NCBI GenBank assembly: GCA_963697285.1
Contig: CAVONI010000008.1
Coordinates: 169,140 to 233,139 of the forward strand
Length of the DNA stretch: 64,000 nt
Origin: JAEUQQ01 sp963697285
Lineage (GTDB): Bacteria; Acidobacteriota; Vicinamibacteria; Vicinamibacterales; JAFNAJ01
Direction of reading: 5' to 3'
Shown: positions 25,471 to 34,353 of the stretch, piece after piece
Numbering within the stretch: position 1 is the first letter of the stretch
How the letters are laid out: every line of letters begins with the position of its first letter
The notes under the pieces: generated by a model
The model's input: the letters and a program-made list of their open reading frames with translations, nothing else
Databases searched by the model: none
What the model was told of the DNA's origin: nothing
Translations under genes and position numbers: made by a program

Positions 25471-26125
25471 ATGGCTCCCATGACCGTCCTCGTGTTCGGC
25501 GCCACCGGATCGGCAGGTGGAAGCGTGCTGTGCGCGGCGCTGGACTCGCCGCTGGTGCGCGAAGTGCGCGCCATCACGCGGCGCCCGCTTGCCATCACGC
25601 ACCAGAAGCTCGTGTCGTTGACGCACACCGACTTCACCGACTACACCGCACTCGGCCAGGTATTCACGGGCGTGGACGCGTGCCTGTTCTGCCTCGGCGT
25701 GTCGGTCACCCAGGTGCCCGACGAAGCCGCCTATCGCGCGATCACGCACGACTGTCGACGCTGGCCGCGGCACGCGCGCTGAAGGCGCACAGCCCGTCGG
25801 CGGCGTTCCACTACATCAGCGGACAGGGCACCAACGCCGACAGCCGGATGATGTGGGCCCGGGTCAAGGGCCAGACCGAGCGTGAGCTGATGCAGGAGGT
25901 CGGGCGCCGTCTGCTGGCGGCCGGCGTTCATCGACGGCGAGCCGTCGGAGTCGGGTCCATGGCTGCTCAAGGTGGCCGCGCCAGCGTTGCGCCTGCTCGA
26001 GCCGTTCACGCAGCCTCTACGTGAAGGGCTCCGACCTCGGCCTGGCGATGCTCCACGCCGCGCGCACGGGCATGCGCCGCCGCGTGATCGAGAACCCGGA
26101 GATCCGCACGTTGGCCCGGATGTAG
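25471..26125 (+). pseudogene. NAD(P)-binding oxidoreductase (HTATIP2-like), frameshifted
   Basis: The first frame (MTVLVFGATGSAGGSVLCAAL, with the GATGxxG nucleotide site) ends after about 100 residues. The family-like sequence continues in other frames: TLAAARALKAHSPSAAFHYI and MMWARVKGQTERELMQEVG, then RPAFIDGEPSESGPWLLKV, then GSDLGLAMLHAARTGMRRRV, with a stop at 26123-26125. At least three frame changes are needed (near 25750, 25905 and 26025). Put together, the pieces make a plausible single protein of about 215 residues. Either the gene is decaying or the sequence carries several indels here. Confidence 0.75.
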
Positions 26126-26146
26126 GGGCCGCACCCCGTGCGGCCC
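26126..26146. repeat. GGGCCGCAC-type palindrome, copy 4
   Basis: GGGCCGCAC, CCC, GTGCGGCCC: a perfect 9-bp stem preceded by GTAG, directly after the stop of the frameshifted oxidoreductase and between convergent genes, where it could act as a bidirectional transcript end. Confidence 0.7.
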
Positions 26147-26175
26147 GATTACCGCCCCCCGCCTGCACCCTACGC

Positions 26176-26855
26176 CTACGCGCGCGTCCGGGCGACCAGG
26201 GCGTGGTCGTGGGTGGTCCGCTCGGCGTCGCTCAGCAGGCCGAAGCGCAGGATGTCGCAGATCTGCCTGATGGCCGTGTCGCTCTGCTTCCCGAAATGAT
26301 CCGGGACGCCGAAGAGAATCTCGACCGCGAAGTAGTTCATGAAGAACCGCGTGACCAGCATCAGCGCGTCACCCGGCTGGACGCCTGGGCGGAGGCGCGC
26401 ATCGGCCATGAGCCGGTCACGGTTACGTGCCGCAAAGCGGCCGAAGCGCTCCGACATCTCCGAGTAGAACTTGCGGATGTGGCGCCCCTCGAACTCGATC
26501 ACGTCGACGTAGATCAGCGCGACGTGCCGGCGGTACTCGATGATCATGTCGCGCGCGGCCTCGCCAATCTCCTCGAGATTGTCGGGAAACGGGCCCGACA
26601 CGAGCGCGCGGTTGAACACGAAGTCGGGACTCTCGATCGCCGTCCAGGTACCTGCTCGAGCAGTTCCTGGAAGATCGCGTCCTTGTCCTTGAAGTGGTGA
26701 TAGACGTTGCCCGTCGAGACCTGTGCGGCATCGGCGATGTCGCGGATGCTCGTCGCCCCGTAGCCGCGATGCGAGAAGAGCTCGAGCGCAGCTTCGAGGA
26801 TCTGACTGCGACTGCGTTGTGACCTGACTTCCTGTGTCTCGCGAGGGCGCGCCAC
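26176..26855 (-). pseudogene. TetR-family regulator with a frameshift
   Basis: The N-terminal part starts at GTG 26855 and has a TetR helix-turn-helix: RSQILEAALELFSHRGYGAT, then IRDIADAAQVSTGNVYHHF and KDKDAIFQELLEQ. The C-terminal ligand domain (AIESPDFVFNRALVSGPFPD to the stop at 26176) is in another frame. Restoring one base near 26647 (GTACCTGG on the - strand) would give LEQVPWTAIESPDF, a natural join. The full protein would be about 226 residues, normal for the family. No operator site was recognised. It may be intact in the organism if the missing base is a sequencing error. Confidence 0.78.
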
Positions 26856-26962
26856 TGCGGCGTCAAGCGTACGTTGGCGGTGGCCGCCGATGCAAGCAGG
26901 TTGCAGGCGACGGTGCCTGTGTCCGGGCCGCGCCGCGGCTGCGCGCGGCCCGTCTACTCCAA

Positions 26963-27670
26963 TCATCGCGCCGCCGCGGCGCCGAGGTGCCTGTTGAGCG
27001 CCGCCGACCACGGCGCCACCATCGCTGGCGCGCCGCCCGCGCCCTGGCTGACAACCTGCCGCGTCGAGAACGCCGTGCCGTAGACGCGCTCGTGCGCGTC
27101 GCGATCGACGCGAATGGTCGACCCCTTGAGCGTCACGCCCGCAAACAGGCCGCGCGCACGCGAGTAGCTGAGGATCTCGGCGCGGAACGTCGCGTCGGTC
27201 GAGGCCTCGACGTCGCGTCCGACGGGCCCGGCGGCCACCGACGCGTCGCCTCCGAACTTCATCGTGTTCTTCGACAGCTTCTCGACGCCTCGCTCGTTCA
27301 GGACCACGAGGACGAGGTCGACGGCCTGCGCACCGATCTGCGCGCCGATGCTGCCGCCGGTCAGGGTCAGGAAGGCCGGCGACGACCACGTGCCGTCGGC
27401 GTGGTTCCGGATGCTGAACACGCCCTTGCCATGGTGGGCGCCGAGCCCGAGTCCGCCCTTGATCGTGGACGGAAAGACAGCCACGCCCTCCGCCTTCTCG
27501 AGCACCTTGCCTGGGATGGCCTTGTCGGGCGCGCCCATGATCTCGTCGAGCACCCGGGCCGCCTCGATGATCCGATCGGCCTCAGCCGACTGCGCAACGA
27601 GCCGCGGGCCGCTCGCGAGCACGAGCACAGCGAAACACAGCGTGGCAACTGACAGGAGCTTCATTCGCAT
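26963..27670 (-). CDS. SYLF-domain (Ysc84-like) exported protein
   Basis: A 235-residue protein with a signal peptide (LLSVATLCFAVLVLASGPRLVAQ). The SYLF domain covers about 30-230: KVLEKAEGVAVFPSTIKGGL, GLGAHHGKGVFSIRNHADG, then TLTGGSIGAQIGAQAVDLVL and NERGVEKLSKNTMKFGGDAS. In eukaryotes SYLF domains bind phosphoinositides; bacterial secreted members have no settled function and are probably periplasmic or outer-membrane associated. It stands alone between the TetR gene and a repeat block, on the same strand as the DUF1501 gene but separated from it by 254 bases. Confidence 0.87.
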   Translation of the reverse strand: MRMKLLSVATLCFAVLVLASGPRLVAQSAEADRIIEAARVLDEIMGAPDKAIPGKVLEKAEGVAVFPSTIKGGLGLGAHHGKGVFSIRNHADGTWSSPAFLTLTGGSIGAQIGAQAVDLVLVVLNERGVEKLSKNTMKFGGDASVAAGPVGRDVEASTDATFRAEILSYSRARGLFAGVTLKGSTIRVDRDAHERVYGTAFSTRQVVSQGAGGAPAMVAPWSAALNRHLGAAAAR

Positions 27671-27704
27671 GATTCTACGACCTTGACACGGGCCGCGCTT
27701 GGAC

Positions 27705-27726
27705 GGGCCGCGCGGGGGCGCGGCCC
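27705..27726. repeat. GGGCCGCGC-type palindrome, copy 5
   Basis: GGGCCGCGC, GGGG, GCGCGGCCC, then CTAC: a perfect 9-bp stem at the edge of the short-repeat block. Confidence 0.68.
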
Positions 27727-27903
27727 CTACACCTGGCCCCGCACCTGACCCGGCACCTGGCCCCTACACCTGACGCGGCACCTGATCCGGCACCTGATCC
27801 GGCACCTGACCCTACGCCTGACGCGGCGCGGCACCTGACCCTACACCTGGCCCGGCACCTGGCCCTTACACCTGACCCGGCACCTGACCCACGCCTGACC
27901 CGG
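27727..27903. repeat. Degenerate short tandem repeat block
   Basis: About fifteen imperfect units of 10-13 bp built on CACCTGACCCGG, with variants CACCTGGCCC, CACCTGATCCGG and CGCCTGACGCGG. Some units are separated by CCCCTA or CCCTA. It occupies the gap upstream of the SYLF gene and downstream of the DUF1501 stop. No coding potential was seen. The block probably arose by slippage and may vary between strains. Confidence 0.8.
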
Positions 27904-27924
27904 CTGGGGCAGGGATGCGCGGCC

Positions 27925-29193
27925 CTACAGGATGTTCAGGCCGGGCTTCCTGAAATCACCGCCGAGCAGCGAGACCGAGTCGGTGCCGAGCCACTTGTCG
28001 GCGATCGCCGCGTAGACCGAGCGGAAGTCGGTGTCCATCCTGACGTCACCCCCGCCGTTCTCGAGCGTGGGATTCTGCGTGTCGGCCTCGTTCAGGTTCG
28101 GCGCGGTGCCGTAGATGCCGCCGCGCACGCCGCCGCCAGCGACGAACATCGCGCTGGCCGCGCCGTGGTCGGTCCCGTTGCTGCCGTTTTCGCTGATGCG
28201 CCGCCCGAACTCCGAGAACTGGAGCATCAGCGTCTGGCTCAGCGCGCCCTGGTTGCTCATGTCCTGGTAGAACGCCAGGATGGAATCGTTGATCGTCGCC
28301 ATCAGGTTGAAGTACGCCCCGTTGGTCGCGTTCACGCCCTGGCCCGAGTGCGTGTCGAACCCACCGGTCTGCACCCAGAACACCTTCGTGCCGACGCCCT
28401 GGATGATGGCCCCGGCCACGGCGCGCAGCGCCTGCCCGAGGCCGTTGTTCGGGTACGTCACCGAGGGAACGTACCGCCCGACCTGCGCCACGCGGTCGAG
28501 CGTGGCGAACGCGCCCTGGACGGTGCCGTTCACGAACGCGAGGTGCGGCCGATCGACGGGCACGTGCGACGAGATGCGCGTCGCGGCCGTGCGGGCATAC
28601 CCGGCTTCGGCGCCGGCGTTCGGGCTCGCGAAGGCATACCCGGTCACGCTCGGGATCGCCGGCACGGCCACGCGGCGCGACAGCAGCGTCCGGGGCGTCT
28701 CGCGCTGGGTATTCCAGGCGACGAGCGGGTCAACCGGCGACGGCAGCGTGTCGAGATACTTTCCCAGCCACCCGGGTCCCTGCGGGTTCGACGGATCGGC
28801 GGTCGACCAGATGTCGGTGCCCTGGAAGTGCGACCGGCTCTGGTTCGGATACCCGGTCCGCTGGACGACGGCGAGCCGGCCCTGGTCGAAGATCTGCTTG
28901 AGCCCGGTCAGGCGCGGATGGAGGCCGATACCCGCGCCGTTCGCATCGGAACCGATCTGCAGGGCGTTGGCGGCCGGGATGGCAATCGTGGGACGCCGTC
29001 GGTAGTACGAAGCATCCGTGTAGGGCGCCACCATCGACAGCGAGTCGTTCCCGCCCGACAGGTACAGCACCACCAGGTTGCGCGACGATGCGCCCTGGGC
29101 GTGCGCGAGCGAGGTCAGCACCTCGGGTGCCGCGAAGCTCACGGTGAAGGCGGCGACGCCGCCCTGCAGGAACTGCCTCCGACTCACGCTCAT
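27925..29193 (-). CDS. DUF1501 Tat-exported protein
   Basis: A 422-residue protein with a twin-arginine signal (SVSRRQFLQGGVAAFTVSF). Family features: LVVLYLSGGNDSLSMVAPY (about 40-58), GIGLHPRLTGLKQIFDQGRL, VQTGGFDTHSGQG and MLQFSEFGRRISENGSNGTD. The Asp/His pattern suggests a sulfatase/phosphatase-like metal site. DUF1501 proteins almost always accompany DUF1800 proteins, as here (DUF1800 ends 67 bases upstream), and are abundant in planctomycetes and acidobacteria. Their biochemical role is not established. The gene begins at ATG 29193, and the pair reads as a two-gene operon. Confidence 0.9.
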   Translation of the reverse strand: MSVSRRQFLQGGVAAFTVSFAAPEVLTSLAHAQGASSRNLVVLYLSGGNDSLSMVAPYTDASYYRRRPTIAIPAANALQIGSDANGAGIGLHPRLTGLKQIFDQGRLAVVQRTGYPNQSRSHFQGTDIWSTADPSNPQGPGWLGKYLDTLPSPVDPLVAWNTQRETPRTLLSRRVAVPAIPSVTGYAFASPNAGAEAGYARTAATRISSHVPVDRPHLAFVNGTVQGAFATLDRVAQVGRYVPSVTYPNNGLGQALRAVAGAIIQGVGTKVFWVQTGGFDTHSGQGVNATNGAYFNLMATINDSILAFYQDMSNQGALSQTLMLQFSEFGRRISENGSNGTDHGAASAMFVAGGGVRGGIYGTAPNLNEADTQNPTLENGGGDVRMDTDFRSVYAAIADKWLGTDSVSLLGGDFRKPGLNIL

Positions 29194-29260
29194 GGATCAA
29201 CCCTCTGTGGGTGGCGACTTCGCAATCGACCCGGCAGCCCGGTGCGGCCCCGGAGCTGGC

Positions 29261-30718
29261 TCAGACGAACTGGTACTCGGACGATCCGAGAATCAGGTGC
29301 ACGAGACCCGGCACCTTCACCAGCAGTTCCGCGTCAGATCCCGTCCAGTTCGTGCCTGCGCGCAGGTAGTTGAGCAGCTCGTTGTAGGGGCCGCTCTCGT
29401 ACTCCATGGGCGTCCAGCGATCGAGCGCGTACGACAGCACCGACTGCGGCGTTCGCCCGAAGCTGCGCGCGTCGTTGCGCAGGTTGAACTTCTGGTTGGT
29501 CGCCAACTGCGAGGCGAAGTTCAGCCGCGCCAGCGACGCGCCGGTCGAGAACCAGCCCTGCCCCGTCTCCCACCCGTTCACGTCGGGCGGTTCAAACAAC
29601 TGCTGGCCCATGTTGGCGAGCGGCGTCAGCGCGTCGTTCACCGAGAAGCCCGTCCAGCCGGTCTCCTTGATCGACCGCACGACGAACTCCACGGGCCACC
29701 CGTATCGCGTGAACCTGTTCGAGGCGACGAGGAATTCGCGGGAGTGGAACAGCGTCCGCAGCATCGCGGCGATGCTGTAACTCGTCGAGTAGTAGCTCGC
29801 CGCGACCTCCTCGACCCACGACGCCGGCGGGTCCTCGACTTCGCTGACGAAGAAGCTCCAGAACCTCCGCGCCAGGCGTCGTCCGGTGGCGGGATGGCGC
29901 ACCACCGCGTCGATGAAGTCGAGGCCGTCCTGCATCCCGTTGGCCGCTGCACGGGCGGGGATGGTGGTGCCGCCGTCCGCGAAGATCGGAAACGTGAAGG
30001 TCTTGGCGGCCGTGTCGTGCTGCGCGCTGTTGTAGAAGAACTCGTAGCTTGCGGCCGGGTCACCGGTCGTGCCGACGCGCCGCATGTTCCAGCCGGTGAA
30101 GACCCGTGCACCGGCGACGACGTCGGCCTCGGTGTAGTTGCCGATGCCCATCGTGAAGAGTTCCATGACCTCGCGGGCGAAGTTCTCTTGCGGGCGGGTG
30201 CGCGTGTTGGTGCGCCCGTCGAGCCAGACGTTCATGGCGACGTCCTTGGCCATCGCGAGCAGGAGGTCGCGGAAGCTGCCGAGGGCGCCCTCGCGGATCA
30301 CCTCGAGTTGTCCCTTCACGCGGCCTGCATCCTCGCTGGCCTTGGCCGCGAGCATGCGGGTGGCCTCGGCGGCGCCGACGACGCCGGCGATCTTGGTGTA
30401 GGCCGTCGCGAAGTGATGGTGCCAGTACAGCGCCATCTTCTCGTGCAGGGGCCGCTCGGTGTGCACCATCCGGAACAGCCAGCGCTGGCGCGCGTCGGTG
30501 ATGTTCTGGTGCGGCAGGAACGGTCCGCGCGTCGTCACGCCGACGTAGCCGGGTGTCCCGATCTTGTCGTCGGGGGTATCAGCGACGTCCTCGGGATTCA
30601 GGAGCCACTCGACGGCGGCCGGGTACCCGAGCTCGGCGTAGAACTCGATCTCCGCGAGGCTGCCCCCGAACCCTGCCCGGCGAAGCAAGTGCTCGATCAA
30701 CTGTTCTCGTCGCGCCAT
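29261..30718 (-). CDS. DUF1800 family protein
   Basis: A 485-residue protein matching the DUF1800 pattern: HLLRRAGFGGSLAEIEFYA near the start, MALYWHHHFATAYTKIAG, ENFAREVMELFTMGIGNYTE (about 200), VFTGWNMRRV, LARRFWSFFVSEV, and the C-terminal PDVNGWETGQGWFSTGA. These are the conserved blocks of the family, whose function is unknown. No cleavable signal is evident at the N-terminus (MARREQLIEHLL). It is the first gene of the pair with DUF1501. The long gap upstream (30719-31137) holds the likely promoter, though no clear -35/-10 was identified. Confidence 0.9.
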   Translation of the reverse strand: MARREQLIEHLLRRAGFGGSLAEIEFYAELGYPAAVEWLLNPEDVADTPDDKIGTPGYVGVTTRGPFLPHQNITDARQRWLFRMVHTERPLHEKMALYWHHHFATAYTKIAGVVGAAEATRMLAAKASEDAGRVKGQLEVIREGALGSFRDLLLAMAKDVAMNVWLDGRTNTRTRPQENFAREVMELFTMGIGNYTEADVVAGARVFTGWNMRRVGTTGDPAASYEFFYNSAQHDTAAKTFTFPIFADGGTTIPARAAANGMQDGLDFIDAVVRHPATGRRLARRFWSFFVSEVEDPPASWVEEVAASYYSTSYSIAAMLRTLFHSREFLVASNRFTRYGWPVEFVVRSIKETGWTGFSVNDALTPLANMGQQLFEPPDVNGWETGQGWFSTGASLARLNFASQLATNQKFNLRNDARSFGRTPQSVLSYALDRWTPMEYESGPYNELLNYLRAGTNWTGSDAELLVKVPGLVHLILGSSEYQFV

Positions 30719-31060
30719 GACGTACGTTCTCCGCGGACCCGAGGCAAGGTCCCACCGTGCCCCGCCGCCAGTGCCACCCCGAACCTCGCGCCGGCCCCTG
30801 TTCAGACCGGTGCCGCACGACGCAGGTTGAGGCTGAAGAGCTCAGGCATAGTAGCGCCCCTGTGTCGTCGCTGCAATTCGGGTAATCGACAGGCCCCGCA
30901 GAAACGACAGGGGGAGGCTGCCGATTCCTCGACAACCTCCCCTGTGGACGATATATCCGAGCCTGTGGTCGGGCGACGACCCTGCGACACCACCGCGTCA
31001 GGTGCGGCAACAGGCCGTCCCCCCGACACCGGTGCGCTCAGGGCTAGAACCCTTGAGAAC

Positions 31061-31090
31061 CCGAAACTTGACGTGCCAGTCAAGTTTCGG
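31061..31090. repeat. Perfect 12-bp hairpin
   Basis: CCGAAACTTGAC, GTGCCA, GTCAAGTTTCGG: a perfect 12-bp stem with a 6-base loop. The flanks extend it imperfectly (CTTGAGAA on the left, CTCGCAAG on the right). It is 48 bases past the TonB receptor stop. There is no U-run, so it may be a processing site or dispersed repeat rather than an intrinsic terminator. Confidence 0.65.
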
Positions 31091-31109
31091 GGCTCGCAAG
31101 TGACCTTGG

Positions 31110-31136
31110 GGCTTCGGGTCCGTAGGATCCGAAGCC
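31110..31136 (-). terminator. Hairpin at the TonB receptor stop, possible terminator
   Basis: GGCTTCGGGTCC, GTA, GGATCCGAAGCC: a 12-bp stem with one mismatch and a 3-base loop, directly adjoining the TAG of the receptor. It is G/C-rich but lacks a following U-run on the - strand, so termination is only likely, not certain. Confidence 0.4.
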
Positions 31137-31137
31137 G

Positions 31138-34062
31138 CTAGAACGTGATCCGGAACCCGAGCTGGAACTGCCGCTGCTCGTATCCGCCCGTGGGCGTGAA
31201 CTGGTCGCCCTCGGTCGGAATCGGGGCGAGCGGGTTGCCCAGCGTGTCGGTCGCGACCACCGAATTCACACTGGCCCACTGCACGATGTTGAACACGTTC
31301 TTCAACTCGGCGATGACCTCGGCCTTCACGGATCCCGTGATCGGGACCACGCGTGAGAACCGCAGGTCGACGTTGTTGCGCGCGGGCAGGTTCAGCGAGT
31401 TGCGGGCCACATCGGTCGGACGATCGCTTCCCGTCGCATCGTTGTTCAGCTCACGGTTGCTGCGGACGTTGATCGGGATGCCGCTGGCGAACTGCATGAG
31501 GATGCCGATGCGGTTGTTGTTGACGATTGCGCTGAGCACGCCGTTCTCGATGTCGAGGTCCGGCTGGAACACCACGCTCCCGGTGAACGTGTGCCGCTGG
31601 TCGAGGACGTTCGGCCCCAGGTCACGATCGAGGTTGCTGGGATCCGAGCGCCCCGCGTCGCCCTGCACCGACAGCGTGCCGGTGATCGGCGCGTTGTCTT
31701 CGCTCTTCGCGAGGGTGTAGGCGAAGTCGAACTGGAAGCCGTTCGCCTGCCGCCGCGTCAGCTGCAGCGTGAGGTTCTTGTAGGTCGACTCGCCGATCGA
31801 CTGCACCGCGTTGATCACGTTGTAGCGCGGATCGAGGCGCGTCGCTGCGCTGGCGTTGCCGTAGATGGGGCGGCCATCCGGCAGCGTCCCGATCGGGTTG
31901 ATCAGGTTGATGTTCGTGATGACCGGCAGGTCGTTGCCCTTCACGTACGAGGCGCCGATGCCGACGGCATAGTGCGTCGCCACCGCGCGCTCGAACTGGA
32001 CGTTGTTCTGCCAGGTGCGGGCGGTCCTGAAGTCGGGATCCACCGTCGCGAGGGTGTTCGGCACGGCACCCGTGCCGCTGCTGAGGACGTTCGGGAACGC
32101 GGGCGCACCTGCTTGTGTCGGCGAGAACGAGGCCGATGCGCGGAGGTTCGTGCCGTCGTTCTGCAGGGCCTGCTCGTACACGGCAAGCAGCGCCTGGTCG
32201 TACATCAGGCCCGTGTTGGCACGGACGACCGACTTCTTGTCGGCGCCGAGCGTCCACGCAATGCCCGCACGCGGGCCCCAGTTCGACTTCGTTACCGTGA
32301 AGTCGCGCGACCACTCGAACGGCGCGTTCGGGTCGGGCTCGGGCACGTCGTACAGGTCGTATCGCACGCCGTAGAGCAGCTTCAGGTCAGAGCTGATCTG
32401 CCAGTCGTCCTGCACGAAGAACCCGTACAGGTTCGACGAGTACTCCAGGTCGGGCTTGCCGAAAAACTGCTGGAAGCTCGAATAGCTGAACGGGGTGGTG
32501 CCGTTCTTGGCCGCGAGGTACGCGGCTGTGGTGGGGAACGTGTAGAGCTGGGTCGACGTTTGCGTGCGCGAGTCCGACACGTACTGCATGTCGATGCCGA
32601 ACTTGTAGGAATGCCGCGCCCGCATGTACGACAGGTTGTTGTTGATCTGGAACACGTCCTGGGTGAAGGCGAACCCTGCATCTGCCGAACCCGCTACCGG
32701 GCCGCCGAATTGCGCTACGCCCGCAATGTTCACCGCGGGACCGCTTCCGGCGCGGTCGCCCGGCACGCGTCCCTGGGCGCGCGTCGCGTACTGCACGCGC
32801 AACTCGTTCAACACGCTCGATCCGAGGGTTGACACGAGTTGTGCCGCCGTCGAGTTCTGGCGATCGTTGAAGTCAGTGCCGCGCTCGACCGACAGGATGC
32901 CGCCGCCCACGTTGTTGGTGATCGTCTGGTCGAAGAAGATGTAGCGGAAGGACAGGCGATTCGCGTTGTTCAACTGGTGATCGACCTTGCCGATGGCGAA
33001 CTTGGCGTTGGCCACGCGATCCTGGAACTTGGCATCCGGGATCCCCAGCAACTGCGCCGTTGCCGACGGAATGGTGATGACGCTCAAGCCCGACAGGTCG
33101 CGCTGCGTGTTCTCGTAGCCGCCGAAGAAGTGCGTCCGGTCCTTGATGATCGGTCCGCCGGCGTCGACGGTGTAGACGTTGACCTCGGTGGGCGGCTTGG
33201 TGTCGTCGTTCTTCGGACCGCTGAAGAAGAACGGGAACGCCACCATCGACTGCCGCTGCATGCGGTAGCTGCCCTGCCCGCGCAGGGTGTTGGTCCCCGA
33301 CGGCGTGATCGCGTTGTAGATCAGGCCCATCGTCTGGCCGAACTCCGGCGCGTAGCCGGTGGTCACGACCTTGACCTCGCGGATCATGACTTCCGACATC
33401 GGCATCTGCCGCAGGCCCGCGCGATCCTTCTGGGTGTTGTTGCTGCCGTCGATCTGGTAGTTGACCCGCAGCAGGGCGCCGTTCGAGGTGAGGCGCGGCA
33501 CGCCGAACTCGCTGGTCTCGAACCCGCTCACGCCCGGCTGGAGCAGCGCGAAGTTGTAGGGGTTACGCGACGTGAGCGGCAGGGTCTTGATCTCTGCGTT
33601 GTTGAGCAACCGGCCCTGCTGGATCTGCGCCACATCGACCACCGGCGGCGCCGCAGTGACCGAGACAACCTCGCTCATGGCACCGATCTCCAGTGCGATG
33701 TTGATGGTCTGCGTCTGGCCGGCCGACAACGCGACCCCGAGACGCTCGAACTTCTTGAAGCCCTCGAGCTCCGCCGACACCTTGTAGGCGCCGAGCGGCA
33801 GCAACTGGGCCCGGTACAGCCCGGTCTCGTTGCTCACGACGACGCGGGTCGTGCCGTCGTCGAGATTGGTGACCGTGACCGACACGCCCGGCAGGGCGCC
33901 GCCGGATGAATCGGTGACCGTGCCGGCAATCGTGCCGTTGATCGACTGCGACTGCGCGAACGCGGGCGCACTCGACAGCAGCAGTCCGAGCACCGCAACA
34001 ACTGACAATCCCAAGCGTCCTGCCCGGGCAATGACGCCTGACAGGGTGGTGACGCGAAGCAT
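31138..34062 (-). CDS. Oar-like TonB-dependent receptor, second subtype
   Basis: A 974-residue outer-membrane protein: signal peptide (GLSVVAVLGLLLSSAPAFAQ), regulatory-like beta domain (GTIAGTVTDSSGGALPGVSV, ELEGFKKFERLGV), plug with LTSRNPYNFALLQPGVSGFE, and a barrel ending FQLGFRITF. It differs clearly from the two operator-linked receptors (plug motifs and IGAMSEVVSV region), and its upstream region has no TGTATACA box. GGAAGGAG lies before ATG 34062; the open frame to 34332 is only the leader and the palindromic element. A candidate -10 TATACT lies at 34190-34195 without a good -35. The ligand is unknown. The gene stands alone. Confidence 0.9.
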   Translation of the reverse strand: MLRVTTLSGVIARAGRLGLSVVAVLGLLLSSAPAFAQSQSINGTIAGTVTDSSGGALPGVSVTVTNLDDGTTRVVVSNETGLYRAQLLPLGAYKVSAELEGFKKFERLGVALSAGQTQTINIALEIGAMSEVVSVTAAPPVVDVAQIQQGRLLNNAEIKTLPLTSRNPYNFALLQPGVSGFETSEFGVPRLTSNGALLRVNYQIDGSNNTQKDRAGLRQMPMSEVMIREVKVVTTGYAPEFGQTMGLIYNAITPSGTNTLRGQGSYRMQRQSMVAFPFFFSGPKNDDTKPPTEVNVYTVDAGGPIIKDRTHFFGGYENTQRDLSGLSVITIPSATAQLLGIPDAKFQDRVANAKFAIGKVDHQLNNANRLSFRYIFFDQTITNNVGGGILSVERGTDFNDRQNSTAAQLVSTLGSSVLNELRVQYATRAQGRVPGDRAGSGPAVNIAGVAQFGGPVAGSADAGFAFTQDVFQINNNLSYMRARHSYKFGIDMQYVSDSRTQTSTQLYTFPTTAAYLAAKNGTTPFSYSSFQQFFGKPDLEYSSNLYGFFVQDDWQISSDLKLLYGVRYDLYDVPEPDPNAPFEWSRDFTVTKSNWGPRAGIAWTLGADKKSVVRANTGLMYDQALLAVYEQALQNDGTNLRASASFSPTQAGAPAFPNVLSSGTGAVPNTLATVDPDFRTARTWQNNVQFERAVATHYAVGIGASYVKGNDLPVITNINLINPIGTLPDGRPIYGNASAATRLDPRYNVINAVQSIGESTYKNLTLQLTRRQANGFQFDFAYTLAKSEDNAPITGTLSVQGDAGRSDPSNLDRDLGPNVLDQRHTFTGSVVFQPDLDIENGVLSAIVNNNRIGILMQFASGIPINVRSNRELNNDATGSDRPTDVARNSLNLPARNNVDLRFSRVVPITGSVKAEVIAELKNVFNIVQWASVNSVVATDTLGNPLAPIPTEGDQFTPTGGYEQRQFQLGFRITF

Positions 34063-34251
34063 CACGCTCTCCTTCCTCGAAGTTTCGAAACGACCAATGT
34101 TGAAAGCCGCAGGCAATGGGTCCCGCGCGAACGATGAGATCGATCGAGCGGCCCACTGGTAAGAAACGGGTGACTCCCTACGACCGGAGAGTATACCGCG
34201 CTTGGCGGGCGCCAATCGCACACGAACGCGGCCGCCGAAGCGCTTTGCTGC

Positions 34252-34351
34252 AAAGGGGTCACGTCTTTCATTGCAGCATTTTTCAAGACCTGGCCCCTGC
34301 CTCGTGGGGCCAGGTCTTGAGTTTTGCTGCAATGAAAGACGTGACCCCTTT
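34252..34351. repeat. 100-bp palindromic element, copy B
   Basis: Outer arms AAAGGGGTCACGTCTTTCAT and ATGAAAGACGTGACCCCTTT pair perfectly. Inner arms CAAGACCTGGCCCC and GGGGCCAGGTCTTG also pair. Compared with copy A at 24450, the outer arms are the same but the inner stem differs on both sides so that pairing is kept. It sits between the FAD oxidoreductase stop and the TonB receptor promoter. Confidence 0.9.
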
Positions 34352-34353
34352 GC

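Larger units (their letters stand above)
30719..31137. other. Non-coding gap with two hairpins
   Basis: About 420 bases between the TonB receptor and the DUF1800 gene. I see no convincing gene on either strand; the short frames lack coding bias and family character. The part nearest the TonB stop holds two strong inverted repeats, listed separately. The remainder shows nothing I can name. Confidence 0.6.

Noticed and set aside
34190..34196. GTATAC near the third TonB receptor as an operator
   Set aside because: The flanks (AGTATACC) do not match the TGTATACA box; TATACT on the - strand is better read as a -10.
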